64,000 nucleotides of DNA from Pseudomonas sp. NFIX28 (GCF_900107395.1 NZ_FNPW01000001.1:190074-254073); one strand, 5' to 3'; counted from the stretch's first letter, positions 23,951 through 32,113 are shown. The notes: generated by a model not told the origin, from the letters alone. Numbers and translations are program-made.

Positions 23951-23966
23951 CTGTATGTGCATACAG
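23951..23966 (-). promoter_or_regulatory. LexA (SOS) box
   Basis: CTGTATGTGCATACAG, a perfect palindrome of the CTGT-N8-ACAG form, 26 bases upstream of the start of the coiled-coil gene on the minus strand. No plus-strand gene follows before attR, so the minus-strand gene is the likely target. Confidence 0.85.
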
Positions 23967-24181
23967 TAATCGAGGCGATGGCAGTGCGCGATTTGAGGCG
24001 ACGAGATGTAGGGTGAGGGTGGGGGTATGTTCGGTCGGCAGAACGCCGGAGGAGGGGGTGAAAACAGTTCCATAACTCGAGCGGCACCCCCTTATAGAAT
24101 GCGGTCTGTAGAGCACCGAAATCTTCTTAGTAATGGAACGCGAAACACGGCGCAGCCCAGGAAATACAAGGCTTTGCCTGT

Positions 24182-24229
24182 CGGATTGCAAATCCGCCTA
24201 CGCCGGTTCGATTCCGACCTCGGCCTCCA
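24182..24229 (+). other. attR: 3' part of tRNA-Cys(GCA)
   Basis: The sequence from the anticodon stem (CGGATTGCAAATCCG) through the T arm (GCCGGTTCGATTCCGAC) and acceptor end to CCTCCA is that of a Pseudomonas tRNA-Cys. The D arm and 5' acceptor strand are missing; upstream bases are phage-like instead. This is the expected half-site left when a phage recombines within a tRNA gene and regenerates the full gene at its other end, here outside the window. The host terminator follows. Confidence 0.92.
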
Positions 24230-24237
24230 AACTGAAA

Positions 24238-24269
24238 AGCCCGTAGATCAACGATCTACGGGCTTTTTT
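24238..24269 (+). terminator. Terminator of the tRNA-Cys transcript
   Basis: AGCCCGTAGAT / ATCTACGGGCT, an 11-bp perfect stem around CAACG with six T. It follows the tRNA-Cys remnant by eight bases. Confidence 0.92.
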
Positions 24270-24327
24270 ATTGGCTGAAATTTGCAATGTGTTCCGCAAC
24301 TTTGGCAAGCGTTCCACAACCCTCCCT

Positions 24328-24576
24328 CTATTTTGTCGGTTTGACGACTTCCCCCAGTACGACGATAAACCCACTTGGTGATCTCTTCGCAGGTATGCCC
24401 AGCTTGCTGGCATGCGTCCAGACGTGCTGAGGATCCATGGCGTCTTTCAGTTTCAGGCCAAAGTACCGCGTATGGATCGCTTGGGGCGAGTCTGATTTCA
24501 ACCTCATCACCCGCATCGCCAGGCAGTACAATTGCGCAGCGAAATTGGTGATTCTCCAGGCGGCCATTTCAGTCAT
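24328..24576 (-). CDS. Hypothetical protein next to attR
   Basis: 82 residues with no strong ribosome site before the ATG. It is basic, with a ..YCLAMRVMRLKSDSPQ segment. I see no family, signal or membrane segment. Codon use looks protein-like, but reality is uncertain; it may itself be a remnant, as it lies in the decayed element. Confidence 0.4.
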   Translation of the reverse strand: MTEMAAWRITNFAAQLYCLAMRVMRLKSDSPQAIHTRYFGLKLKDAMDPQHVWTHASKLGIPAKRSPSGFIVVLGEVVKPTK

Positions 24577-24673
24577 GTCTCAATGGAAAGCCTCTATGTC
24601 TTTCACAAAGCCAAAGCTGCCCCGCATGCTGGCCAACATCTACTGCCAGGCAGGTGTTTTTGTTTCTGCCCTC

Positions 24674-24760
24674 AATGTCCGCAAGATCAACGGCGGCCTT
24701 AGCGGCTTGGCGGATCGCCTGGAGCTGTGGGGGCGAGCGAGGAGGGTCCTATGCGCCTGA
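24674..24760 (+). pseudogene. C-terminal remnant of a GH19-type phage endolysin
   Basis: The last 28 codons before the spanin start read NVRKINGGLSGLADRLELWG and on, which matches the C-terminal end of GH19 (chitinase-like) phage endolysins: the ..INGG..GLADRL..W pattern. The catalytic part is absent; upstream bases in this frame are unrelated. Its stop overlaps the Rz start, the gene order of a normal lysis cassette. So a whole endolysin once preceded this spanin pair and was deleted. Confidence 0.75.
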
Positions 24761-25296
24761 TCGAGCTGATCCCGGCCCATGTCCGGTTACTCGCTGCTGG
24801 TTTGGCCATGATCGCATTGCTCGGTGGCGTCGCCGTGGCGGTCTGGAAGGTTCAGGATTGGCGCTACGGCAAGCAACTGGCCGAGCAAGCCCATCTGCAG
24901 GCCGAAAGCCTCAATCAGATGATGCTGGCCGCAGCTGCCCGGCAGCGTGATGAGCAAGACAAGCGTCTGGCATTGGAGCAGCGGCTGCAGGCCAGTGATC
25001 AAAACCATTACCGAGCCTTAAGCAATGCACAACGTGATCAAGGTCGCCTGCGTGACCGCCTTGCTACTGCTGATCTGCGCCTGTCAGTCCTACTCGACGC
25101 CACTACCGTCGTCAGCAACGGATCGATGCCTGCCACCACCGCCACCGGCGGCATGGTTCATGGTTCCACAAGAGCCGAACTTGACTCGGCGCATGCTCAA
25201 CGAATTATCGGCATCGCCGATGACGGCGACCGAGGATTGATTGCGCTGGCCGCGTGCCAAAATTACGCTAAAGAAATATCAAGCCTCGGTCGGTAA
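24751..25296 (+). CDS. Second inner-membrane spanin (Rz-like), in the older relic
   Basis: 181 residues from the ATG at 24751, with GGAGGG before it. It has the same architecture as the copy at 21181: an N-terminal transmembrane segment (LLAAGLAMIALLGGVAVAVW), coiled coil, and a C-terminal AHAQRIIGIADDGDRGLIAL stretch nearly identical to the other. Both it and the nested Rz1 are intact although the endolysin next to it is gone. It could still act with the lysis genes of the resident prophage or another phage. Confidence 0.88.
   Translation: MRLIELIPAHVRLLAAGLAMIALLGGVAVAVWKVQDWRYGKQLAEQAHLQAESLNQMMLAAAARQRDEQDKRLALEQRLQASDQNHYRALSNAQRDQGRLRDRLATADLRLSVLLDATTVVSNGSMPATTATGGMVHGSTRAELDSAHAQRIIGIADDGDRGLIALAACQNYAKEISSLGR
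25025..25240 (+). CDS. Second outer-membrane spanin (Rz1-like), nested
   Basis: 71 residues in another frame within the second Rz gene. Signal with lipobox ICAC, then a proline-rich lipoprotein with PPPPPAAWFM, and the same length as the copy at 21437-21652. The overlapping pair is fully open in both frames. Confidence 0.87.
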   Translation: MHNVIKVACVTALLLLICACQSYSTPLPSSATDRCLPPPPPAAWFMVPQEPNLTRRMLNELSASPMTATED

Positions 25297-25445
25297 TAAT
25301 TGAATTTTGCGTTGTGTCGCTACTTAAACAGAAGGAGCTGATCTGGCGTCATAGTAGTTAATTACAAACGACATCTTGGCATTGGTCGTTCCTGCAGCAA
25401 GGTGAAAGTATAAGGGGGTTAGTGCTGATATAGTTTGATCTTGCA

Positions 25446-26417
25446 TCAAAGATAGCTCATGACAAATGATATATCACTGTTGGCGGTTCCCGCGCTCATT
25501 CCTGTATCATGTTCGCCAAAGTTTCCAGTCGGAAGTGTTCTGAAATATCGCGCAGCCAACGGAATATTGAAATTTCCTCCTGTGGAGGAAAAGTTGCTGA
25601 AGGTGTAAGTCTTATTGAGTTCCACAGGTTGCTCGTTGCTATCAATTATCTGCAGTGCAATACCCTTTGCAGTTGAGTTGGCGTGCAGCTTGATAATGCC
25701 CATGCTGGCATTCCAGGCAGGAGCGGTTGTGTTTGGGGTCAGGCTATATGTTACTTTTTTTATTCCCGAGGGGCAGTTGTTAAGCTTTATATCGAAGTTG
25801 ATCGATCTTGAATATGATCCGCTTTTGGAGAAAACATCTAAATCATGCTCTCCCATATCAACTTTTACGTCTGGTGTTTCGCACGATGCGGCCGTGATCG
25901 TGATGGGTTGGCTTGTACGTATAGTTGTAAGGAAAAGGGTGTCTGCCTTAATATACCCAACGTCTCCAGCTGCTATTGTCACGCCACTTTTAATGTCTCC
26001 AGTCTTGATTAAGCGCAGTGCGGTTGTGTAGTTTTCGAAGTGCCAAGTTCCGGCTGACTCAATGAACCCGCCATAACCAAACCTTGCTTTTCCATTTAAT
26101 ATATATTGCCACGAAATTCCAGTCCCGCCTATTGGAAAGGTATCGCTAGTTGTCGTATCAGTGCCGAGGTTGTTCTTGACTCCCCATGAGTGTGCGCTTG
26201 AGCAGTTGTATTTATTTGTTGTGCCATGTTGATAGGGTGTTGACTCGTAAAGTACCGTGCCGTTGGGAGTATCTCGCGGGATAGACATTGTCTGGCCAAT
26301 ATCGATAGTTATGATGTCTTGCTTGCCTCCCGTCAATGCATATTTGCATGAGTTTTCTGCCGCATTTGCAACAGCTCCGAACAGGGAAATTATAAAAATA
26401 ATTTTTCTTGGCTTCAT
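25446..26417 (-). CDS. Orphan two-domain fimbrial adhesin (paralogue 1)
   Basis: 323 residues from the ATG at 26417 (an in-frame TTG lies 18 bases upstream; neither has a strong ribosome site). Signal peptide ending ANA, then an N-terminal domain of about 165 residues with two early Cys, then a pilin-type domain: ASCETPDVKVDMGEHDL, FDIKLNNC, GIALQI and the end SDISFVMSYL. The C-terminal aromatic strand is what chaperone-usher chaperones bind. Layout recalls FimH-like tip adhesins. No chaperone or usher gene is in the window. More diverged than paralogues 3-5. Confidence 0.85.
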   Translation of the reverse strand: MKPRKIIFIISLFGAVANAAENSCKYALTGGKQDIITIDIGQTMSIPRDTPNGTVLYESTPYQHGTTNKYNCSSAHSWGVKNNLGTDTTTSDTFPIGGTGISWQYILNGKARFGYGGFIESAGTWHFENYTTALRLIKTGDIKSGVTIAAGDVGYIKADTLFLTTIRTSQPITITAASCETPDVKVDMGEHDLDVFSKSGSYSRSINFDIKLNNCPSGIKKVTYSLTPNTTAPAWNASMGIIKLHANSTAKGIALQIIDSNEQPVELNKTYTFSNFSSTGGNFNIPLAARYFRTLPTGNFGEHDTGMSAGTANSDISFVMSYL

Positions 26418-26435
26418 TTTGTAAGTGTTTTTCAA

Positions 26436-26864
26436 GAAGTTAAAGTTCTACTCTCTGTATTTTAATTTCGCAAGGCTTGTATCGTTTTGAGAGTATTTAT
26501 CGGTAGGCGGGGGTGTAATAGATAGCGCGACTATACAAATAGCTGCGTTAGTTTTTTGTATTTGCGTGATGTGCGTAGACAATAAACTATTAAGGATCTG
26601 TACATGGGCTTCGCGTCGTTAGCTATTTATCAGCTAGCTAGCATATGTATAGATGTTGTCACTTGGAATCAGACGATTCCTAGTCGTGTCAGGGAAGTGG
26701 CGGGCTATCTCGGATGCTTGAACCGAGGTCTTTAGAGAGAAATCTAGGCTTTATTCGCTCGGAGGCGCTACTCGCATGCTGGCTTCGCAACTGTGTCGCA
26801 GGAGTGACTAGCTCCGCTCGAGAGCGTCTATGCAGCCTGTGCAAAGAAGTAATAAGGACGTTAC
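26436..26864. other. AT-rich intergenic stretch
   Basis: About 430 bp between the divergent adhesin and lipoprotein genes. It should carry the promoter of the adhesin. I see no convincing gene, RNA or strong repeat in it. Confidence 0.6.
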
Positions 26865-27104
26865 GTGTTTCGGAACGTGATTTTGCTGGTATTGATCGCC
26901 AGTTTGGGCGGGTGTATGGCCACTGCCATGCGCATGGATTACGACAAACATCGCTGCCCCTACATCGGATTGCGCTTCGACTGGTGGCTGGTGGGTACAT
27001 CGAAAGGCAAGCTCATTCCTTTCTTGCTGATCGACGCGCCGTTTTCATTGGTGGTCGATACGGTATTTTTCCCCTTCGAATATCAGTACAGCTGCAACAT
27101 TTAA
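26865..27104 (+). CDS. YceK/YidQ-like (DUF1375) lipoprotein
   Basis: 79 residues from a GTG with AAGGAC before it. Signal and lipobox LGGC at about residues 14-17, then the family pattern: YIGLRFDWWLV, a hydrophobic LIDAPFSLVVDTVFFPFEY segment and a short polar end. These small outer-membrane lipoproteins are common in proteobacteria and their function is not established. It stands alone within the older relic. Confidence 0.8.
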   Translation: MFRNVILLVLIASLGGCMATAMRMDYDKHRCPYIGLRFDWWLVGTSKGKLIPFLLIDAPFSLVVDTVFFPFEYQYSCNI

Positions 27105-27432
27105 ACAGACTTGGATGGTCCGTCCCACCCATCACGGCCAGCCGGCGAAACCTGTCGAATAAGCAATTTCGCGATATTCAGGATTATTCAGAATTGTCTT
27201 GAGGACATCGGCGGCCGCCCTGGATAAAGTGGTCCCGCTCGCCCGGCCAGGTGTGTTTTCGATGGATTGCTGAACGGCCAACAGCTGGTCAGGGTGGGCA
27301 CCCCATTCAAATTGAAACCGCTCGCCGGCGTTGCGCCTGCAAGCGGTTTTTCCGCTGTATGCCGTACGTCGTACACGACGAACCCGTCGAGACATGGGGC
27401 CCTCTACCGAACACAGTCCTGGAGAGTTGGCC
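27105..27432. other. Intergenic stretch with a possible gene remnant
   Basis: On the minus strand a reading of about 57 residues (HPDQLLAVQQSIENTP ... SRAAADVLKTIL) ending near 27132 looks protein-like but has no good start. It may be the end of a broken gene. Nothing else is supported. Confidence 0.35.
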
Positions 27433-27651
27433 ATGTACGATGACGCGAAGGTGCAGGCATTTTCTGCCTTTCATGACTTGTTGGTGAGCCCTGAAGTCCG
27501 GATGGATGCGCAGGAGCAGTACGACGAGCTGCTGCGGCTTGTCGACAACTTTCGGGCGAAGGGGATTATCGACCAGCAAGAACGCAAGGCCTTGATAGAG
27601 GTGGCGACGGTAGCTTACGCGCGGGCCGTAGGCGCGGAAGGTGGCGCCTAG
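27433..27651 (+). CDS. Small acidic protein, paralogue of 23384-23593
   Basis: 72 residues, GGAGAG before the ATG. Begins MYDDAKVQAFSAFHDLL, with a core MDAQEQYDELLRLVDNF and GIIDQQERKALIEVATVAY. It closely matches the protein at 36698-36910 and more loosely the one at 23384-23593. Upstream, CTCTACCGAACAC recurs before the 36698 gene, so regulation may be shared. Function unknown. It lies just before the decayed att copy, as its relative lies before attR. Confidence 0.72.
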   Translation: MYDDAKVQAFSAFHDLLVSPEVRMDAQEQYDELLRLVDNFRAKGIIDQQERKALIEVATVAYARAVGAEGGA

Positions 27652-27734
27652 GGAAATCCGCCGCGGCGCTCGGCATGCTGCTGCAAGCCTTTTAAAATCA
27701 GATGGTTACGCCAATTTTTGTGTGCTAACCTATT

Positions 27735-27847
27735 GAAATATAAGGCTTTATCTTCGGGGTGCAGGCTCGTCTGCGCCGGTTCGACTGTGATCGCTATCCC
27801 CGTTTATCAAGAGAGTTCTGTAGATCGATGATTTATGGAGCTTTTTT
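27735..27847 (+). pseudogene. Decayed second copy of the tRNA-Cys att/terminator sequence
   Basis: This stretch aligns in order with 24161-24269: GAAATA.AAGGCTTT at the left, GCGCCGGTTCGACT in place of the T arm ACGCCGGTTCGATT, and TGTAGATCGATGATTTATGG plus a T run in place of the terminator stem. Many changes destroy the tRNA fold and the stem. It looks like an old attR half-site from a previous integration. Confidence 0.72.
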
Positions 27848-27988
27848 GTTTGCGGGCAGGTTGGATATCCAGTCTCGAATTTGACGCCAATGAACTTGCT
27901 TCAAGGGGAGGGGATGTATATATTTCACCCCCTTGCCGCAAGGCACTGAAACGGCTCAAGCCTTTTCAGCGTGCAACACCGCGCTACC

Positions 27989-28075
27989 GCCCGAATGGCG
28001 AAACTGGTAGACGCATGGGACTTAAAATCCCCCGCTCGTAAGGGCGTGCCGGTTCGATTCCGGCTTCGGGCACCA
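27989..28075 (+). tRNA. tRNA-Leu (anticodon UAA)
   Basis: 87 nt including CCA. Acceptor GCCCGAA pairs with TTCGGGC; anticodon loop ACTTAAAAT (TAA); a long variable arm (CCCGCTCGTAAGGGCG) as in class II tRNAs; T arm GCCGGTTCGATTCCGGC. Encoded CCA. It is intact and next in line after the tRNA-Cys site, so the two genes were probably one transcript before the insertions. Confidence 0.98.
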
Positions 28076-28084
28076 TGAATATCA

Positions 28085-28120
28085 AGGGCTTGCATGACTC
28101 CTCATGCAAGCCCTTTTTTT
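28085..28120 (+). terminator. tRNA-Leu terminator
   Basis: AAGGGCTTGCATGA / TCATGCAAGCCCTT around CTCC, followed by a run of T. A 14-bp perfect stem nine bases after the tRNA. Confidence 0.95.
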
Positions 28121-28302
28121 GTGCAATCAAAAATCCAATTCGCGACAGTCAGTCACTTCGTAGGGGGGGCGTCATGCCTTTCACATGCCGACGTTTTGGT
28201 GAAGCTGTGGCCAGGCTAATCGCAGCCCAAGATGCCTGTGAGGTATTTGGTGCCCGCCGTACCGAGCGTCTAGAAAGCTTGTGAGCGAGGCCCGGGTCGA
28301 AG

Positions 28303-28326
28303 GTGACAATATTCATATTGAGTCAC
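28303..28326. promoter_or_regulatory. Possible weak TetR operator before tetR
   Basis: GTGAC and GTCAC at the two ends of a 24-bp site with an AT-rich centre, the same length as the three strong operators at 29102, 32090 and 32213, but the inner half-site positions differ. It lies 38 bases before the tetR start and would fit weak autoregulation. Confidence 0.5.
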
Positions 28327-28364
28327 AAGTTGTCAGTCCACGATAGGGTAAGTAAGCTGTTCCC

Positions 28365-28991
28365 ATGAACCAGCCAACCAAATCTTCATCGTCCCCCAGC
28401 ACGCGTGGCCCAGCCGATCATGACATTCGAGACCAGATTGTCGCGGCCGCCAACGAGCACTTCAGTCAGTATGGCTACGGTAAAACCACGGTTTCCGACT
28501 TGGCCAAGGCCATCGGTTTTTCCAAGGCCTACATCTATAAATTTTTTGATTCCAAGCAGGCGATCGGCGAAGCCATCTGCTCAAACTGTTTAGGTCAAAT
28601 CGTTGCAGCAGTCGAACAGGCCGTTAAGGCAGAAGCTATTTCACCGACCGAGCGTTTCCGCAGGCTGGTGAAAACCGTGATTGCTACGGCTGTGAACCTG
28701 TTCTTCAATGATCGCAAGCTCTACGACATAGCGGCATTTGCTGCTTCGGAGCACTGGCCCAGCGCCCAGGTTTATGAAGCGCAGATCAAGCGCTTTATCT
28801 TCGACATTGTGCGTGAAGGGCGAGAGGTCGGAGAGTTCGAACGCAAGACCCCGCTGGACGAGACCGTCGAAGCGATCAATCTGGCGCTGCGACCTTTCGT
28901 CAACCCATTACTGCTGCAACACAATCTGGATTTGATTGAGGAAGCGCCCACGCTTACCGCCAACCTCATCTTGCGTAGCCTGATGCCTTGA
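28365..28991 (+). CDS. TetR-family transcriptional regulator
   Basis: 208 residues. N-terminal TetR helix-turn-helix at about residues 22-68: IVAAANEHFSQYGYGKTTV, then DLAKAIGFSKAYIYKFF and DSKQAIGEAI. The C-terminal helical part would bind a ligand. It stands before a porin and an RND efflux system. Three strong palindromes upstream of those genes, with a weak one before tetR itself, make it the likely local repressor. The inducer is unknown; the FadL-type porin suggests a hydrophobic compound. Confidence 0.93.
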   Translation: MNQPTKSSSSPSTRGPADHDIRDQIVAAANEHFSQYGYGKTTVSDLAKAIGFSKAYIYKFFDSKQAIGEAICSNCLGQIVAAVEQAVKAEAISPTERFRRLVKTVIATAVNLFFNDRKLYDIAAFAASEHWPSAQVYEAQIKRFIFDIVREGREVGEFERKTPLDETVEAINLALRPFVNPLLLQHNLDLIEEAPTLTANLILRSLMP

Positions 28992-29101
28992 CTCTTCGCT
29001 GAGCAAAATACTCAGCTCATTGGAGTCAAGGCGACATCCCTCTCATCTGTTTCCTGTTTCCGCTACTCGAACACCGGGAAGGGCATTTCGTTTTACTGGT
29101 T

Positions 29102-29125
29102 GTGACCATTGACTGAAATGGTCAC
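29102..29125. promoter_or_regulatory. TetR operator before the FadL-type porin
   Basis: GTGACCATT-GACTGA-AATGGTCAC, perfect 9-bp arms. It lies 54 bases before the porin start, with a TATAGG-like -10 just after it. Confidence 0.85.
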
Positions 29126-29179
29126 TAGAATAATATAGGGTTTCTGTTCTATTTCGTGACACCCCATAGAGTTCAAACA

Positions 29180-30451
29180 ATGAAAAAAATAATGCTCAAC
29201 AGTCCCGTTGGCCTGGCGGTCGTCATTGCGTCCGCCAATGTGTTTGCCGGTGGTTTCGCACTCAACGAACAAAGCATCAGCGGGATGGGAACCGGTTTTG
29301 CGGGGCGCTCTTCTTCTGCGGACGATGCCAGTACGGTTTTCGGCAATCCGGCTGGCATGGCGCGACTTAAAAGAGAGCAGATCAACCTGGGGGCGGCGAC
29401 GTTGTTCGCGAAGTCTGACATTAGCCAGACTCGCAGCACGTTTGGGGGAGAGGAAGACGGGGATATGGTGCCCACAACCACCGTACCGATGGGGTATTAC
29501 GTCAAGCCTATCGATGAGCATTGGGCATTCGGTGTCGGGTTTTATGTGCCTTTTGGCCTGATTACCGACTATGGCAGTGGTTTTGCCGGACGCTATTACG
29601 CCAACAAAAGCGAAGTCACGACACTGACTTTCCAGCCCACAGTCAGTTACGCCTTCAACGAGAAAGTCTCGATCGGCTTCGGTCCAACTATCAACCGTAT
29701 CGGTGGCGAGATATCGGGGATGGTGGCCAACCCGCTAAGCCCTGGTCGCAATGACGGGAAACTTAAAAGTACGGGGGACGACACTGCACTTGGCTTTAAC
29801 GTGGGTGTCCTGGTGCAGGCGACAGATCAGACCCGCCTGGGGCTGACCTACCACTCCAAAGTCAGTTATCACCTGGATGCCAAGACCAAGGTCACCGATG
29901 GCATCTTCAACTTGCTGGGTGTCAGCGGCCGTAGCTATGACGCGTCGCTGGATGTGGAGACTCCCGAGTCGCTGGACTTTTCGGTTACCCATCAACTCAA
30001 TGGCGACTGGACGCTCTATGTGGGCAGTACCTGGACGCGCTGGAGCCGCTTCAAAGAGCTGACGATTGAGAACAGCGGTTTGCCGCCATTGCTGAGTGGC
30101 CAATTGGGGACGATTAGCGAAGAACAGAACTGGCGTGATACGTGGGCTCACGCGATCGGTACGACGTACCAACTAAATAACCAGTGGGTGCTTCGTGCTG
30201 GGTTTTCGGTTGATCAGTCGCCTGCCAACAATACCGACCGAGGGCCCCGTATTCCCACGGGCGACCGAAAGGTAATCAGCTTGGGTGCCGGCTGGACTCC
30301 AGCGAAAGATGTCACGATCGATGTCGCGTATTCCTATCTTTGGGAGGAAAGCGTGAAGATCAATGAGACCTCGGCGAGCAGGGGTGCCTACAGTGCCCAA
30401 TACAGGAACAGTGCCAGCGGCCTTGGTACTTCTGTTAGTTACCGTTTCTAG
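29180..30451 (+). CDS. OmpP1/FadL-family outer membrane transporter
   Basis: 423 residues from the ATG at 29180 (an in-frame ATG at 29156 lies upstream of the natural signal). Signal peptide ending VFAGG, then the FadL hallmarks: FALNEQSISGMGTGFAG near the mature N-terminus and an NPAGMARL hatch motif near residue 62. The rest is beta-barrel-like and ends in a C-terminal Phe. Members carry fatty acids or aromatic hydrocarbons across the outer membrane. The operator upstream places it under the adjacent TetR, together with the efflux genes. Confidence 0.92.
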   Translation: MKKIMLNSPVGLAVVIASANVFAGGFALNEQSISGMGTGFAGRSSSADDASTVFGNPAGMARLKREQINLGAATLFAKSDISQTRSTFGGEEDGDMVPTTTVPMGYYVKPIDEHWAFGVGFYVPFGLITDYGSGFAGRYYANKSEVTTLTFQPTVSYAFNEKVSIGFGPTINRIGGEISGMVANPLSPGRNDGKLKSTGDDTALGFNVGVLVQATDQTRLGLTYHSKVSYHLDAKTKVTDGIFNLLGVSGRSYDASLDVETPESLDFSVTHQLNGDWTLYVGSTWTRWSRFKELTIENSGLPPLLSGQLGTISEEQNWRDTWAHAIGTTYQLNNQWVLRAGFSVDQSPANNTDRGPRIPTGDRKVISLGAGWTPAKDVTIDVAYSYLWEESVKINETSASRGAYSAQYRNSASGLGTSVSYRF

Positions 30452-30602
30452 TTGAGCGCGTTTTTTGGCTTGGCGCTTGCCGCAAATCCGCTGTCTGGGA
30501 ATTTCCGGGCAAGCCCTCCTGTAGATTTGTTCATTGCCTTACGGCTGCGCCATCGCCAAGACGATGTAGGTTGAAGTTCCGACAGTGGAAACCTGGCCAG
30601 TT

Positions 30603-32063
30603 TTATCGCGCTGCAACAGGCTGGGTTTCGGGAGGTTGCCAGCCGCCACCGAGGGCCTTGAATGCCGCGACCGCCGCCCGTGCCGACTCCGTTTGCGCCT
30701 GCGCCCGGGCATCGGAAGCTTGCAGCATCGTTTCGTCGGCGTGCAGGACATCGATCAGGCTGGCCGTGCCTTTTTCGTATGCAATGAAGGACGATTGGCG
30801 AGCCTGTGTCAGAGATGCCTCGCCTCCCGTCAGAGTAGTTGCCTGGGCGTCCCGATTCACCAGTGCGGAGAAGGCATTCTCAACATCCTCGGTGGCGCGT
30901 AATACCGACTGACGATAGGCAGCCAGGGCTTCGGCTTCCTGTCCTTTGGCTTGGTCGATTTGCGCGTTGATGCGGCCAAAGTCGAAAAGTCTCCAGCGCA
31001 GTCCCAGTACGCCCGCCGACTGGTTGGCGCCGCCGGAGAACAGATTGCCGCCGGATACATTCGTGGCGCTACCCAGCAATGCGCTGAGGGAGAACTTGGG
31101 GTAGTACTCAGCAATCGCCACTCCGATGCGTGCATTGGAGGCGGCAAGGCGGCGCTCGGCGACGATGAGATCTGGCCGGCGGCGCAGCAGGTCGGCCGGC
31201 GTGCCCGTGGCCTTTATCTGTGGCGCAAGGGGAATGCTTCCTGCATTTGCCAGTTGCGTGCGATGAGTGCCAGGCGGCGTACCGAGCATGACATCCAGTG
31301 CGTTCATGGCGGCATCCAGGCCGGACTGCAGAACTGGCACTGTCGCTTGGACCTGCGATAGCGCTCCCTCGGCCTGCTGAACCTGATACTTGGCGGCGAG
31401 GCCCTTGCCGTGGAGCAAGCGGACTTTCTCTAGCAGTTCCTGCTGCGTTTTGACTTGTCGGTTCGCAATGTCCAGCCGGGCCTGCAATCCGCGGACAGCG
31501 ATGTAGATATCGGCGGTTTGCGCGACGATAGCCAGTCGTGTGGCAGCGGCGCCCGCCTCGGAAGCCTGGTACTCGGCGAGTGCGGCTTGGCGTTCGCGTC
31601 GCAGGCCGCCAAAGACATCAAGCTCCCAGCCGGCACCGAAGTTCACCTCGTAGGAGCTTGCGTACCGATCATGGCCAGGCGTTGAGCTCAACACCTGGCC
31701 GAGTGGGGTCTCGATTGATTGGTAGGCACGCGCGGCCTGGCCACTGATATTTCCCGAGGGCAGCAAGGCGGCATTTGCGGTACCTAATCCTGCCCGTGCC
31801 TGTGTGACTCGCGCCGACGCCTGCGCCAGGTCCAGGTTCTGTTCAAGAGCCTTGGAGACGAAATCGGTTAGCACGGGATCGGCAAAACCTTCCCACCAGG
31901 TCACAAGACTGGCCGGCGCCGCTACAGGCCTCTGCTCGACAGCAGGCTGACCCAGGTAGCGATCCGAAAGAGGCGCATGCGGCCGCTGATAGTCCGGACC
32001 GACCGCGCAGCCTGCCATCAAGCTGGCGCTCACCAAGAGAGCAATGGGGCGAAGGGGAGGCAT
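30603..32063 (-). CDS. Outer-membrane efflux lipoprotein (NodT/OprM-like)
   Basis: 486 residues from the ATG at 32063, preceded by AAGGAACATCA; a longer reading to 32123 would run through the operator. Lipobox MAGC, then CAVGPDYQRP, the usual start of NodT-type efflux lipoproteins. Two repeated helical halves follow, with a LLRRRPDLIVAERRLAASNA motif at about residue 315. It forms the outer-membrane duct of a tripartite pump. It is divergent from the MFP-RND pair, so one operator region serves both. Confidence 0.95.
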   Translation of the reverse strand: MPPLRPIALLVSASLMAGCAVGPDYQRPHAPLSDRYLGQPAVEQRPVAAPASLVTWWEGFADPVLTDFVSKALEQNLDLAQASARVTQARAGLGTANAALLPSGNISGQAARAYQSIETPLGQVLSSTPGHDRYASSYEVNFGAGWELDVFGGLRRERQAALAEYQASEAGAAATRLAIVAQTADIYIAVRGLQARLDIANRQVKTQQELLEKVRLLHGKGLAAKYQVQQAEGALSQVQATVPVLQSGLDAAMNALDVMLGTPPGTHRTQLANAGSIPLAPQIKATGTPADLLRRRPDLIVAERRLAASNARIGVAIAEYYPKFSLSALLGSATNVSGGNLFSGGANQSAGVLGLRWRLFDFGRINAQIDQAKGQEAEALAAYRQSVLRATEDVENAFSALVNRDAQATTLTGGEASLTQARQSSFIAYEKGTASLIDVLHADETMLQASDARAQAQTESARAAVAAFKALGGGWQPPETQPVAAR

Positions 32064-32089
32064 TGATGTTCCTTCAAATTGGAAGATTT

Positions 32090-32113
32090 GTGACCATATT
32101 ACGTTATGGTCAC
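32090..32113. promoter_or_regulatory. TetR operator before the outer-membrane efflux gene
   Basis: GTGACCATA-TTACGT-TATGGTCAC, perfect 9-bp arms, 27 bases before the start on the minus strand. Confidence 0.85.

Larger units (their letters stand above)
1..24229 (+). mobile_element. Right part of a lambda-like siphovirus prophage in tRNA-Cys
   Basis: The stretch holds contiguous head, tail and lysis genes on the plus strand, with tail-tip genes in the lambda order M, L, K, I, J. It ends at a 3' tRNA-Cys fragment, as expected where a tRNA-targeting phage meets the host. Integrase, repressor, replication, terminase and portal genes would lie left of base 1 and are not visible. Every gene seen in the morphogenesis and lysis modules is open, so the element could be functional, but that cannot be judged from one part. 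Accessory genes interrupt the tail module at several points. Confidence 0.93.
24230..27847 (+). mobile_element. Relic of an older element in the same tRNA-Cys site
   Basis: Between attR and a decayed second copy of the tRNA-Cys/terminator sequence lie an endolysin remnant, an intact spanin pair, an orphan adhesin, a lipoprotein and a small gene related to the one left of attR. The order lysis genes, cargo, small acidic gene, att repeats the right end of the intact prophage. This supports an earlier integration by a relative, now largely deleted. Inference from gene order and the repeated att sequence. Confidence 0.7.

Noticed and set aside
26714..27202. Plus-strand frame of 162 codons overlapping the YceK-like gene
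   Set aside because: Conflicts with a clear lipoprotein gene, has no start signal and no protein-like pattern.
28174..28284. Small frame after the tRNA-Leu terminator (begins MPFTCRRFGEAVARLIAAQD)
   Set aside because: Only 36 codons, weak start context and no similarity I can name; could be chance.
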